Assembly: GCF_001039355.2 (NCBI RefSeq)
Contig: NW_019775671.1
Location: forward strand, 1-64,000
Reading direction: 5' to 3'
DNA from: Lingula anatina
Lineage: Eukaryota; Brachiopoda; Lingulata; Lingulida; Lingulidae
DNA length: 64,000 nucleotides
Shown: positions 12,619-25,700 of the stretch, piece after piece
Layout of the letters: each line of letters starts with the position of its first letter
How positions within the stretch are numbered: position 1 is the stretch's first letter
Notes under the pieces: generated by a model
What the model was told of the DNA's origin: nothing
Seen by the model: only the letters and a program-made list of their open reading frames with translations
The model's database searches: none
Made by a program: the position numbers and the translations under genes

Positions 12619-14987
12619 CCTTTACCTAACTCTTGTGTCAAATTAGCCTTCCATTCAAGAAGAGCACCTGTGTGGTAGTGATTTTCATACTTAGAACATG
12701 TTTGTAATGAATTTCAGAGAAAAGTTTGAAACATTTGCTGTGCAGTATGAATGTTTTCATTTAAAAACATTAATAGTATGTAACTATGTGTATGCCAAAG
12801 TCAGAACTATTTTATATAATACATTTTATTTAAATAATACATTTGAAATTCAGTGGAAGATTTTCATATGCTTTTTTGAAGTTAAAAAATCCCAGTGGTT
12901 GACATTTTGAATGCATTTTATTTCTAAGGAATGTGTCCTTTACATTACACCATACTAAAAAGTTAAATTCCAAATTATGATTTTTAATTTTAAAATCTTA
13001 GTGTAAATTGTTAAGTGTTGTTAGTTCCTCTAGTAGGAAGGTCAGTGGGTTCAACTTTGTTTTGCATTTTCTTTCTGATTCATTGACCTCAAGCTAATCT
13101 CCCCCTGTGTGGTTTGTATATTTATGTTTCTAGGAACATTTGTCATGGGCTGAAATTGCAATCAGATGCACTTGTTCAGGTGGAACTCTGTCTGAAAAAT
13201 AGTGTAAAAATGGAATTATGTATAACTTACTGTTGTTACATCAGTTCTGTGAACTTTATTAAGTTTTTATCTGGCTCAAAAAAAGACGTTATGTGCTTGT
13301 TGGTTGTTCACTATTTCCTAACTGTCTGTGATGTATGTGGGATGGTCCTTGCAGCATTGGAAGTAATTCCATATTACTAATGCCTAGTTTGGGCCCTGAT
13401 GACTAAAAATAAATGTCGCCATACTTGGGGGCAGCTTATTACTTATTTAATAAAAACTGACTGCATTTCAGATGCACTGGGTTTCTGTGATTTGTATTCA
13501 CTCAGTTAATTGCAAAATTAAACTATATTTTCTGATATTTGTAACTGATTTGACAGAGAAAGATCAACTTTCTTTTGACAGTTAAAGTTTCTTTTGTCAG
13601 TTAATGAGAACATGTTATAGACATGGGCCAGGATTATGAATGAAAAACATGTGACCTTAATAGTGGTTCATCACCTTGATTTTCATAGAACACTGAAAAA
13701 CTGCCTCTATTGTCAGCAATTCTTTGCCATTACCAGTGTCACTTGAAATTCAGGATGCAATTTAGCTGCATGTACATATATATTTCAAACAGATAGTGTC
13801 TTTGGTTGAAGCTGTACCAGGGACTAGTTGATTTTGGTCCAAGACCTTGGAGTTTGGTATTTTTGTGGTTAGGTTATTTCATGTCAGCCCAGTTTCCTGA
13901 AGAACCTCGGAAACTCATTGCTGCATACAGTTACAGACATAGTGGGAGGCAGGTTCTTGGTAGAGGAAAGGGACGGATTTTCTCTAGAACACCTACTATC
14001 ATTATCACTTACTATCCACTAAGGAAACTGTGTGAAGTATTCATGGACCAGATAACTCTAAGAAACCATTGAGGTAGACACTCACAAAAGGTGTTCTGGA
14101 AAAACTTATTTATTATTGGAACAATAATTTTGTAACAGGGAATTTGAATCACTAAATGATCACAAAGCAATCCATATTATTTTTTCATATCAGAAAAGAA
14201 AGAGAATTATTCCATGTATAAATGAAGATTCCAAATTGAATCAGTTGGAAAAAAAAAACAAAGAAGACTTCTCTTTTGAGCTGTTGGGAATAAGACTGAT
14301 CATGAGGTTCATTGAGGATTTAAAGTAAGTTCTTTTTAATATTAAAATTTTAAAGGCAAGCTCAGGTATAAAGTTTATACAAGTATATGTTCGAAAAATA
14401 ATGAGATAGTTTATCATCTCAATTTGCAGGATTTTTAATGTGAAATTCACAGAAGGTGAGACCAACTTAATGCTGTAAATTTACTTAAACACTGACTGTT
14501 TAACATTAAAAAATTTCTTTTATGGCAATTCAGTGCATGTTTATTAGAATGCTGGTTGACTTTATGTGAGATAATTAAATTTTTTAGAATGCTGATGTAC
14601 TATATATGCGGGATTATTTAGAAATGCTTATTTATTTGTTGAATGTAGTGGCAAATTGTTAATCAATCATAAAGTAAAAAAAAAAAAGGGAAAAAACTGA
14701 TTTGCACAAGTAATATAGTCACATAGTCATATAGTCAAGTAATATAGTCACATTCCTGCTTATTGTCAGTGTTACTGAAAATAGAAATTAATAACAGAAA
14801 TTTATTCCAAAATAATCTTACAAAGTGAGGCATCATAAGATTCTCATAAGATTCTCATAAAGCATTTTCTGGCTCCTTTAAATTATCTTAAAATAAAAAT
14901 TAATTTACCAGTGGCAAAGAATAATTTACATGCTAAAGTAAAGTGATTCCACTGGTTAAGGTCATCTGATTAGGTTTTACTAGTGGA

Positions 14988-15129
14988 CTAACTAGTTCGC
15001 AGTCAGATATGGCTGACCCACTTGAATGCTGGTTGGGTAATTCCGGCACAAAACCCGTTCAGTGTCTATCAGGGGTTTAGACAGCAAGCTTTTAAGTGGG
15101 TCTCCATATTTGATCAGCGGACTAGTTAG
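14988..15129. mobile_element. imperfect foldback (MITE-like) element
   Basis: The left arm starts CTAACTAGTTCGC and runs through ATATGGCTGACCCACTT; the right arm contains AAGTGGGTCTCCATAT and ends ACTAGTTAG. The arms pair imperfectly over roughly 36 bp around a short loop. Target duplications are not clear, so the exact limits and the superfamily are uncertain. Confidence 0.5.
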
Positions 15130-16306
15130 TATGTTGTTTTGAATGCCAGTTGGGGTGCAGGATTACACATGGATAGGTGTGCCATAACTAAGGCGAAGTG
15201 AACAGATCAACTTTTAATACTGATGTAATAACAGGGCAATATATCGAGAGTAATGTGATGTAAAAATGTGATATCTGATTAAGAATTAAGTGCTAGCTAG
15301 CTGGGAAAAACCTCTGTCTGTTGAGTTGACACTTATGTTATTGAAGTAGGCATTAATTATGTTATTCTCAGTGGGAAACCCAATGTTGTCTAACATGACT
15401 GTCTGTCATATATGGCTTTCTGCCTCATCAGTAGTACCCAGCATATCATAAAGTATTTAATCTGAATATTATTAATGAACTTGTTAGTTGGAAAAAGCAC
15501 TTGGCTGCTAGTGTGTGTTCAAATCATATCACTGAGGGATTGTCTAACACATTTTTACTCTTTAGGGACAAAAAACTCGCCTAGTTTGAGGTAAATGCCA
15601 TGTTAAGTCTGACAGGGTACAAGAGTTGCTGTCACTGTGTTCATTCATCATGGAGATGAACAGTAGCTATTGCTTGCAGTGACTTCATGATCAGTCACAA
15701 CTTGTGTGAACAATGATAAAAATTCAAATCAGACTGTTTGTCATGGGTTTGCAGTAGAGCTGTAGGTTTTATGAATGAATATTAAATGAGTGGGATGTCA
15801 AACTACTGGGAATGGATGTTCTGGAGAAAATTGTTTTATCAGTTTTGTATCTGTTTTGTTTCAGTGTTCAGTTTATATCAATTTAGTATCAATTTTTTGT
15901 GATACTCATGTTTTGTAAATTTGGTAGTTGAGTTTAAAAAGCCATTATTGGCATTGATGTGTGTAGAATTATAACTAGTCCTTCCCACTCCCTGTCTGAA
16001 AATGGGTATATAATATTGGAACATAACATGTCATTTTATAAAACCAGTGGTTCTTTCTGATACAGTGTTTTATGCACAAAATACAGTTAATGAGTCTAAT
16101 AGTATATTGAACTCAAGCCTCATCTTGGCCTGCAGGCACTGTTGTTGTCAATAATTTAGACTTAAAGCAGATCTTACCTAAATCTACAGAAAAGCAATTT
16201 CAAAAACTATCATTTGAATTTAATGTTCTCAACTGATTTGTGTTAGGCAACTTGAGATATTCATCAGAAATATTAATAAAGACAAAACTTTCAGGAAAAC
16301 ATTTTT

Positions 16307-16314
16307 GTTTTATT

Positions 16315-16365
<51 letters not shown>

Positions 16366-16369
16366 TTTC
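16307..16369. repeat. (ATTT)n microsatellite
   Basis: About 15 consecutive ATTT units with slightly impure edges, in non-coding DNA. Confidence 0.97.
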
Positions 16370-16954
16370 TAGTTAAGTAACTGTGTAAATGGATAAGACC
16401 CTGTCTATTTTACATATAAATTTAATTGTTCTATATTTTATATCCATTTGAAATGTTGAGTTGTGTTTATTTTGCATTACAAATACGTTGATTTTTAAGG
16501 GGAAAATGTCGTAATTATCTGAAGTCATATGTGGAGATGTTTTCATATTGTGTTTATTTCTGGTGACACCGTTTGCAGAGAATGTCCTGTTGAAAACCAC
16601 CTTTTCTGCTTAATGGGCTACTTAATAGCCCTTTGGCTGAGGGAGGCACGTGCGATCTCCATACTTAATGTGTGATAAATGACCATTAAGTTTCCATACA
16701 GAGCATGTACTCTAAAAGTTTGTGATTTGTTATTTGACAGTATGATGATTTATGGGTGGGGTTTTATGTTTTGGTTTTTGCTGATCTTGTTTAACCAAAT
16801 CTATCTGGTTGAAGTGAATAGGGATGACAGCATAGTTCATCTGAGAATGTCACAGGTATGTAATGGAACGTGATATTAGCAGGTTTAGGTAAAGATGCAT
16901 TTGTTTGTTGCTCATACTATACTGCCAGCGGTTAACATTACACTTTTTCATCAC

Positions 16955-17126
16955 CTGGGGTAGCGCTAACACTTGGCAATTTAGCCAAATGTTAAAACTG
17001 GTCTTAATTGGCTAAAGAAAATGGGATTTATTGACTTGTTTTAGCCAAATTATAACCATTTTGATAACAAATCGACAAAAAAGTGGTGATTTGGCTAAGC
17101 GAAAAAAATTGCTAGCGCTACCCCAG
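16955..17126. mobile_element. 172-bp MITE, TIR CTGGGGTAGCGCTA, TSD ATCAC
   Basis: The sequence begins CTGGGGTAGCGCTA and ends TAGCGCTACCCCAG, a perfect 14-bp terminal inverted repeat. It is flanked by the 5-bp direct repeat ATCAC on both sides (16950-16954 and 17127-17131). The interior is AT-rich with three TTAGCCAAAT/ATTTGGCTAA-type segments in both orientations. There is no coding capacity. The superfamily is not assigned. Confidence 0.8.
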
Positions 17127-19758
17127 ATCACGTTACCTACAGAGACTAGTGTGCACACTAATATTTAGACTGCATTGAAAATTCAATAAGCAGAGGTATT
17201 TTAGAGTTTTTCCCCATAGAGGAAGTAGGAGGGAGCCCCCAGTGTATTAATGAACATGATAGCCCTCTTTTAGGGCCTTGGTTATCCAGGACCTAAGGTA
17301 TCAGAATAATTGAGAATATTTGGGAAAGTGCTTTTATTTAACTCTGTCCATTTAGCATGAAACATCTGTCACGGAGAACAAAAAATATATATATAAAATT
17401 GTACGCACCATAAATGGGAACATATGTAGTGGTAAGTTTTTTAGAACTCGTCCAATAAAGCATCTTTGGAGCCAACTTCATCACAGAAAAATATCACTTG
17501 GAAGTAATGAAATACTTGGGTTTTGCAAACTTAGTTAAATTATGGGCAGCTTATCGACTTGTTTTTTATCATGGTTACATCTTGTGCTGTCGCCAGATAA
17601 TTAACTGCGGCTGAGCCTGTGAATCTTCAGCCCCCTTAATTTCCTGTGCTTGTGAGCTACCAGCAACCCATTTGACTTGAATTTATGGAAAATGGTTCAG
17701 AACTCTTTAACAATTAGATGCTTTATTTATTCATTGTAGCACATACATATGGGTAGGTAGATGAAAATATGCAAAGGAAATGTAATTATAATTCATTACA
17801 CTATTATGCATTTTACAACTATTTACATTAATTGGGTAGATTCAGAGCTGATATTGATCTATGCAGTGTGATTGCAACCATACCTCATTTAAAGTTAGGG
17901 CTAAGTGTCTTTCCTTTTGTGCCATGCAAATGTATTATCAATGTCTGACCCCAGTTATGCTTGGTTTGGGCTCTGGGGTGTATCATTATAGACCGGAATC
18001 ATGAATGGGGGTAGGGGCCTTTGACAAGCAGTTTGTCGCAATTGTGAAATATTATTGTGATGAGTTTTTTTGGTGATAATTCATCTGTTTTCCCAGTGGC
18101 ACTGCGGTAACACTTGGGACTTTGTCTATTTGTGAGAAACTATGAATGAAATCTGAGGCTCAAAGGGCACAGAAGTGGGTGAAGGAGTTGAAAATGTGTG
18201 GGTTATATTCTTCTGTAAATTTCTAAAAAACTAAAATTAATTTCAAGACATTAAGCCCACATGTTAACTTTAATGAGGGGATGTATGGATGTGTTTTTGC
18301 AGTACTTACGTGCCTTGTTGTACCTTCCATAAGGTAGTTTATTCTGGGGACAAAGAAAGAGTAAAAAAAAAAGAAAATACACCCATTGTGTAAGATATCA
18401 GAATGAAAATGCTTTTCAATAGTACATAAAGGTTATGGTTTTATACTAAATTAGAGAAGCATATCCATTCTCCATTTAAACACAGGGCTGAATGACTTTG
18501 TGTAACAAATCTATGAAGCTTCTTTCTTGAATACCAGAACTAAAAAAAAAATATGGCTGATTTTTTTTTTGGTCAATTTGATTCAGCCAAAGTTGATTCA
18601 GCTGTTTTTGTTTGCATGTTAGTTTTATTTCAAATAATTAAACAAATCAAAATTAAACTTTTCAAAACCATGCTTCAGACAAATTTGAGACAAGGATTAA
18701 GATCAGTGGAGAATTCCGTCCTCAGCCTGCACCAGAGACTGGATCTACTATATCATAGTAAAATGGAGATTTATGATCAGTGTCAATAATAACAGCTGCC
18801 TAGTGAGGTTTCATTTACCATACAGATGGCAATTGAACGTATAATTGAATGTAATAGATTGAATTGGATGTTAAACTGATACCAGCCCCTGAGGGGCAAT
18901 ACGTCTCCTGTTAGCACCCGGAATGTTGGAGTCTGATGTTGGAGTTCTAGAGCTGTGGAGTTCTCCACTCACTAAAAGTGTCAAAGAGCTTTGACTGGAA
19001 ATATTGTCATCTTTGTATAATCATTGTGACTACCAGGGAATTTTTGTATATCAGTTACAAGTAGAAACTAGGAGAGAGATCAATGTTATTTCATTTAATT
19101 AGGTGAGTTTTGAGAATTTTTCTGTGAAAACAGGTCATCCGAGGAGGCAAATTGAACAGATGTCTGGAAATTTTGTCCAGACAGACCAACACTGGCTCTT
19201 TGTGTTAAGTGCCAGTGGCCAAGGAAGAAGTTGGGAGAAAATATACATTTTATTGCCAATCTGTCTTTTATTTGGCACAGTCTGCTAAAGCATCAGTTGT
19301 CCCAGTAAACCTTGGCCCCTGTGACTGCCAGGGTACAGAAGAGAGTTCATAATTTGTGTCCGGTTTAAATATATTTATCTTAATACTGGGTGTTTGAAAC
19401 AAGGGAGCTGATTAAAGGTATGTAACTGCTGTAGGATCTGAAGTCATTTGGAAGCTTGTGTTTTGTCTGGAAAGTGTTAATGGTGTGCAGTTCAAATGCA
19501 GTGGCTTTTTGGTGGGACAGATTGTTGTAGGCAGGTGTCAGACAGCTCTGACGTAGGGTTTTGAACACTAAGAATGATATTACTTCAAATGGCTTTGAAA
19601 TAGGCATGTCCTCAGAATGTGTAGGCAGTTTTTACTTGAAGGTGTGACTTGATTTAATTTAACAATGTGTGCGTTAATTTACACCATGTTAATGAGGAAA
19701 GAAATTGTGAAACTTTTCTTCATTTAAGCTGTTGAATCTCCACGTTTTCTCATTCCAG

Positions 19759-22700
19759 GTACATGAAGAATGAGTGAAGCTGACAGTGCTAGTAACAGTA
19801 GTAACCCCTCACCCGCAGAAATCAAGATGGCTGACAGTGGCGGCTCACGCACCAGCCCTGGGGAGAGTTCACCCCTGGAGGAAGAAAACATCAAGAAGGA
19901 AGTGATGGACAGATTTGTGGCAGCTGTAAGTGATTGTTGTTAATTTGACAATCTGTCTGTAGTCTGGCATGTAATCACCAGCTCCCAGGGCTACATATCA
20001 AAGTCAAAACGTAGAAGCCATCCCAGTAAAATTTTGTAAAACTGTTCAGTTTCTGGGCACTGTTTCTGTCTGTGCATTGGGCTAGTATGTCCTCAGTATG
20101 TCCTGAATGGTCAGAAGGCTAAAATGATTGCAGTGCAGACTGCAGATTTTTAAATAAGAAGCTATGTACTAAATTTCCTTTTTTTTCTCCTACGGTCAAA
20201 AGATTTGATGTTATCCCTAGAACAAAGTTTATTTTAAGAAAATGGTATTATATCTATGTGTTATATCAGCCCTGTATCTCTGTATGTTTTTTATTTCAGG
20301 ATATGCAGTACAGGGATGCAGTGGCCAGTCCCAGCACCTCCAGTGTTACCACAGTGTATGAAAATATCCTCACTCCTACGACACCTGCGTCCACACAGGA
20401 TCCCACAGAGCAACATGTGCAGTCACCGCAACCTGCAGGCACGCAGCACATGCAGACAAAACAACATCACCAACGGCAGAGGAGATCTTCTAACGAGTTC
20501 TTTGGTCGCAATGAACGCATTCACAATGAGCTTTTGGATGAGATCTGCAGTGACATGGGCATCAAAGACAGCATGGAACTGGACTTTGCTGATATAGAGA
20601 TGGATTTTATCCAAGATGAATTTTCATTTGCTCTTGGTGGTGATCAGATGGCAAGTTCAGATATTGCCCCTTCTACAAAACAAAGTAACCAGGGTATGGG
20701 GAACATTTTTGGGGCATCAAGTAATCAGTTTTCGCAAAGTCAGAGTTCAAGTAAAGGTCCATTTGGGACATATGGCTCCACTTTGAGGTCAGCCTGTGGC
20801 CAAGGTCAAGGTCATCCCAATGCTTTGTCATCATGTATGCAACAGCAACAGCAATATTCACAACAACGTCAGGGGATTGTACCGTCCAATCAAAACAGAG
20901 GAAATCAAGGAGGATTTCCACCCCCGCAATATCCAGTAGGAACAGGAGCACAATCATCCCCAAGACCGCCTAGTTCTTGTATGGGTTCCTCCGTGAAATC
21001 AGAACCTTTTTCCCCAGGGAAGCACAGTCGGAGCATGGACAGCATTAAAACAGGGGTGGAGACCCAGTCAGATCATGGCTATTCATCATGTGACTTAAAC
21101 AGCATGAGCAGTCGTTGCTCATCTGCTGTGACATTCTCAAATCATTACGGGAGTATGGAGAGCTTACATACCGTCTCCAGTAGGGGGCATCCTGGTAGTT
21201 CGTACTCTTCTGGTAGTAGTAGTTGCATGGAGAATAGGTCATCATGTGCTCATGCAACTGCTGGCTCAAAGAGCTCCTTGGCTTCTCAGTGTTCGTGTGA
21301 AAGTCCCACATATCACGGCAGTCACCAGTGTCGTGTGCACACACCCACTAGAGATCAGCAGATGATGCCACCTCCTAATCTGATTCCATCGCAAAAGGCA
21401 GTCCCTCCTCCGCCATATTCTGCAACCAAGATGCAGCCACAACAACAGAACATTCCACCGATGTCTCCTGGCGGGCAAGTGTACAATGTAATGACCTCCA
21501 CGCCGCAGTCATTATCAACATCACAGTTTTTGGATTTACCAGAGAAGACGTCGCAGCCATTTGTATCTGGTAACCCTGCTAATCAGGACCCTGGGTATAC
21601 TGGTGATGTTAAACCCCCTGGGTATGCCCCCCAAGGTGGCGTATATCCTGGTAAACATCATCATAAAATGATGCCCAAGTCATCCAGAGCTGAGTACACG
21701 CCGTATTCTACCACCCCTCCCCCTCTTGCCCAGCCAAACAGTATGTATGGCCAGAACGGTAATGGAAGGAGGTCATCGTTGAGTTACGATAAGATGACTT
21801 TTGATGGAACCTTAGAGTTTCAGATTGCCACTGGGCTGGCTGGAAAACTGGGCGTTCCCCAGGGAGAGCAGTACCCCAGGGGAGAGACGCAGCACCCTGG
21901 CATGGCAGGTAGCACCCCCTATAACATACAACAGCAGAAAATTAAACAAAATGCAAAGACTGTGCACTGGGGTGCTGCTGACACTAACACCCAGCAGCAG
22001 AGTGGCTACAACATGGAGCAGGATATGACTGGATATCAAAACAGGCAAAACTTGGCCTGTGCTTCGAATCTCAATATGGCCTCTCCTGCCATGCAGGGAC
22101 AGGGCCACCAGATGCAAGCCCCATATCAACAACAACAACAGCAGAGACATTTAAATCAGGTTCCTCCCTTAATCCCAGCAGGACAGTATAACAGTAACAA
22201 CTCTACAGTGCGGGCACAGGGAGCTGGGGCGGTACCACCACCACCACCACCGTCTCAAGGGTACCAACATCACCATGGTCCACAGGGTACTGGTGGCATG
22301 CCCCATCAAGGGTACCATACCCCTCAAGGTTACCCTGCCTCACAAAATGGAAGTGGCGCTGTTCCACAAGGGTACCCTGCGGCTCCACAAAGTGTTGCAG
22401 GGAATCCCCAGGGTTACCAGGCGTCACAGGTGAATGTTCCACAGGGATATCTTGGGTCACAAAATGGTGTTGGTACCCAGCAAGGGTACCATGCCGGACC
22501 ACAGGCAGGAGCTGGCACCCTTCAGGGGTACCCTGGGTCACAAGGTTCAGGTAACTCAATTCAAGGATACCCTGGTTCTCAGAATGGAGGGGTACCTGCT
22601 CATATGCAGCAGGGTCTGAGTGTTACTATCCCAGAGCAGTTCCAGAGCGCCAGTTTCATGGGGTATCGTGACTCTCAAAATAATAACATGGAAGACCAGT

Positions 22701-25700
22701 TCAGTAGTCCCAGTTTTACAAGTTACAGAGATTCCCATCGCCAGGGACCGCCGCCGCCACAACAACAACATCAGATGATGGGACCTCATGATATGGCAGC
22801 GCAGCAATTTCCAAATCTGCCGCATAGTACGCCAGCACAACATGGCTTCATGCAACGAATCGTGAATGATAAATCTAGTGCCTTCCGCTCCCACCCACTC
22901 TTCCCATTGTTACGGGATCTTATCATAGCAGACATGAACTTTGACAATCCCACGTTTCCATATCAACTCATATCTAGCCTGCCTGTGGAGTTTGATAGGC
23001 TGTTACAGAATTATATACAGAGAACGCCACCTAGTGGACAATATCAGAGTAACAATGCAGTGGACAGTGTGTTGATGGATGCTCTCAGATATGCTCACAG
23101 CTCTCTCATAGGTAAGTCCCATCTGACACATGTCAGCCTGTCACCAAATACCATTGGTATTTAAAGAAGTTAAATTGAACACACTTGGCTTTCAACCTAG
23201 TCAGCATATCCTTAGAGCAAATTTTGAGTGAATTACAATACAATTATGTACGAGGACTTATAAGTTGGTTGAATATATATAACACCATCAGTACATATCA
23301 GTGTAGAAGGAAATTCTACAAGAGTAATCTGTAAAAGTGATACAGTCTAAATAAAACGGGGGAAAATTTATTTATANACTGGGGTGCTGCTGACACTAAC
23401 ACCCAGCAGCAGAGTGGCTACAACATGGAGCAGGATATGACTGGATATCAAAACAGGCAAAACTTGGCCTGTGCTTCGAATCTCAATATGGCCTCTCCTG
23501 CCATGCAGGGACAGGGCCACCAGATGCAAGCCCCATATCAACAACAACAGAGACATTTAAATCAGGTTCCTCCCTTAATCCCAGCAGGACAGTATAACAG
23601 TAACAACTCTACAGTGCGGGCACAGGGAGCTGGGGCGGTACCACCACCACCACCGTCTCAAGGGTACCAACATCACCATGGTCCACAGGGTACTGGTGGC
23701 ATGCCCCATCAAGGGTACCATACCCCTCAAGGTTACCCTGCCTCACAAAATGGAAGTGGCGCTGTTCCACAAGGGTACCCTGCGGCTCCACAAAGTGTTG
23801 CAGGGAATCCCCAGGGTTACCAGGCGTCACAGGTGAATGTTCCACAGGGATATCTTGGGTCACAAAATGGTGTTGGTACCCAGCAAGGGTACCATGCCGG
23901 ACCACAGGCAGGAGCTGGCACCCTTCAGGGGTACCCTGGGTCACAAGGTTCAGGTAACTCAATTCAAGGATACCCTGGTTCTCAGAATGGAGGGGTACCT
24001 GCTCATATGCAGCAGGGTCTGAGTGTTACTATCCCAGAGCAGTTCCAGAGCGCCAGTTTCATGGGGTATCGTGACTCTCAAAATAATAACATGGAAGACC
24101 AGTTCAGTAGTCCCAGTTTTACAAGTTACAGAGATTCCCATCGCCAGGGACCGCCGCCGCCACAACAACAACATCAGATGATGGGACCTCATGATATGGC
24201 AGCGCAGCAATTTCCAAATCTGCCGCATAGTACGCCAGCACAACATGGCTTCATGCAACGAATCGTAAATGATAAATCTAGTGCCTTCCGCTCCCACCCA
24301 CTCTTCCCATTGTTACGGGATCTTATCATAGCAGACATGAACTTTGACAATCCCACGTTTCCATATCAACTCATATCTAGCCTGCCTGTGGAGTTTGATA
24401 GGCTGTTACAGAATTATATACAGAGAACGCCACCTAGTGGACAATATCAAAGTAACAATGCAGTGGACAGTGTGTTGATGGATGCTCTCAGATATGCTCA
24501 CAGCTCTCTCATAGGTAAGTCCCATCTGACACATGTCAGCCTGTCACCAAATACCATTGGTATTTAAAGAAGTTAAATTGAACACACTTGGCTTTCAACC
24601 TAGTCAGCATATCCTTAGAGCAAATTTTGAGTGAATTACAATACAATTATGTACGAGGACTTTTAAGTTGGTTGAATATATATAACACCATCAGTACATA
24701 TCAGTGTAGAAGGAAATTCTGCAAGAGCAATCTGTAAAAGTGATACAGTCTAAATAGAACAGGAAAATTTATTTATAGGTTGCCAGTTTTATTTTCATGC
24801 TCATTGTGTAAAATCTTCAAAATTTCAGAAAAAATCCAGAAGAGGAAGGAAGAAGATGAGCGGTTGAAAAAGAGTCGTCCACTCACTGCCATTGAAGAAT
24901 TTTGCAATAAGTTTGACCAATCTGTCAGGGATACCATGGGCAAGGTGCGTGCAAACGTGCGCATGCATTCCTGTGTGTTAGTGGATGGATGGATAAACAA
25001 ATTTGAGTAATTAAGTGTGACTCTGATCTTTATGAAAATTTTGAGGTGACATGAATGGTATTCTTCGTTTTACATGCTTGTTTGTTATAAATAAATTGTT
25101 GTCAGAAATGAGCACCAGAGAGTTGTGATTTAAGAGTGTATACTGTCTACTAGGACAAAGATGGAAACCCAGTTTGCCTGCCTCTTGTGGATTCCACTCA
25201 GCATGGTCTAGAAGCTGCAGCCCACAGTGGCCATCTGAAGAAAGAAATGACAGAGGGAGCCACTTCATCTGGTGTCTCAAATTCTGGAACGACTGTCCGG
25301 AAGCATCCAGTGCTTCCAAAAGAGGTCAGAAACTTTATAGAAAATCATGGTCCACTTTTCACAGGTTTTATTCTTTGCTTTGGTATAAAACTAATGTAAA
25401 TGCAAGAAATTTCAGAGAAAAAATGTTTGTTACTGTAGGTCCTGTTTTTAGTCAAATTATGAAATGATTGTCACAAACTGACCCAACAGATCATTTAATG
25501 TTTATGTATTAGTATATCTCTTCATTGAAGATCTTCATAACATAAGATTTCAACAAGGTGTATTTTCTTCCAGGCTGTTAATATAATGTTAGAGTGGCTA
25601 AGAGAGCATCAGCACAAGCCTTACCCAACGGATGAGGAAAAAGACATGTTAGTGCGTAAAACACGCCTGACAATCAACCAGATCAATTACTGGTTTGTTA

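Larger units (their letters stand above)
12627..19758. other. non-coding AT-rich stretch before the TALE start exon
   Basis: No supported coding exon is seen. The stretch holds a foldback element (14988-15129), an (ATTT)n microsatellite (16307-16369) and a MITE with 5-bp target duplication (16955-17126). It ends in a pyrimidine-rich CTCATTCCAG acceptor directly before the start exon of the TALE gene, so at least its right part is an intron in the 5' untranslated region. Confidence 0.55.

Noticed and set aside
20423-22894. Minus-strand and shifted frames of 60-118 codons across the TALE exon
   Set aside because: Shadows of the strongly coding plus-strand exon; the Gln/Pro/Ser codon bias removes stops in other frames.
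23425-24567. A separate 380-residue gene with its own ATG
   Set aside because: It is the second haplotype copy of TALE exon 2, cut at the gap; the ATG is internal and the frame reads through the real donor into the intron.
25325-25399. Read-through of the exon ending at 25324 as the real C-terminus
   Set aside because: It reaches a stop with no homeodomain, whereas the weak GTCAGA donor rejoins exactly at the conserved PKE-AVNIM position; a short isoform remains possible.
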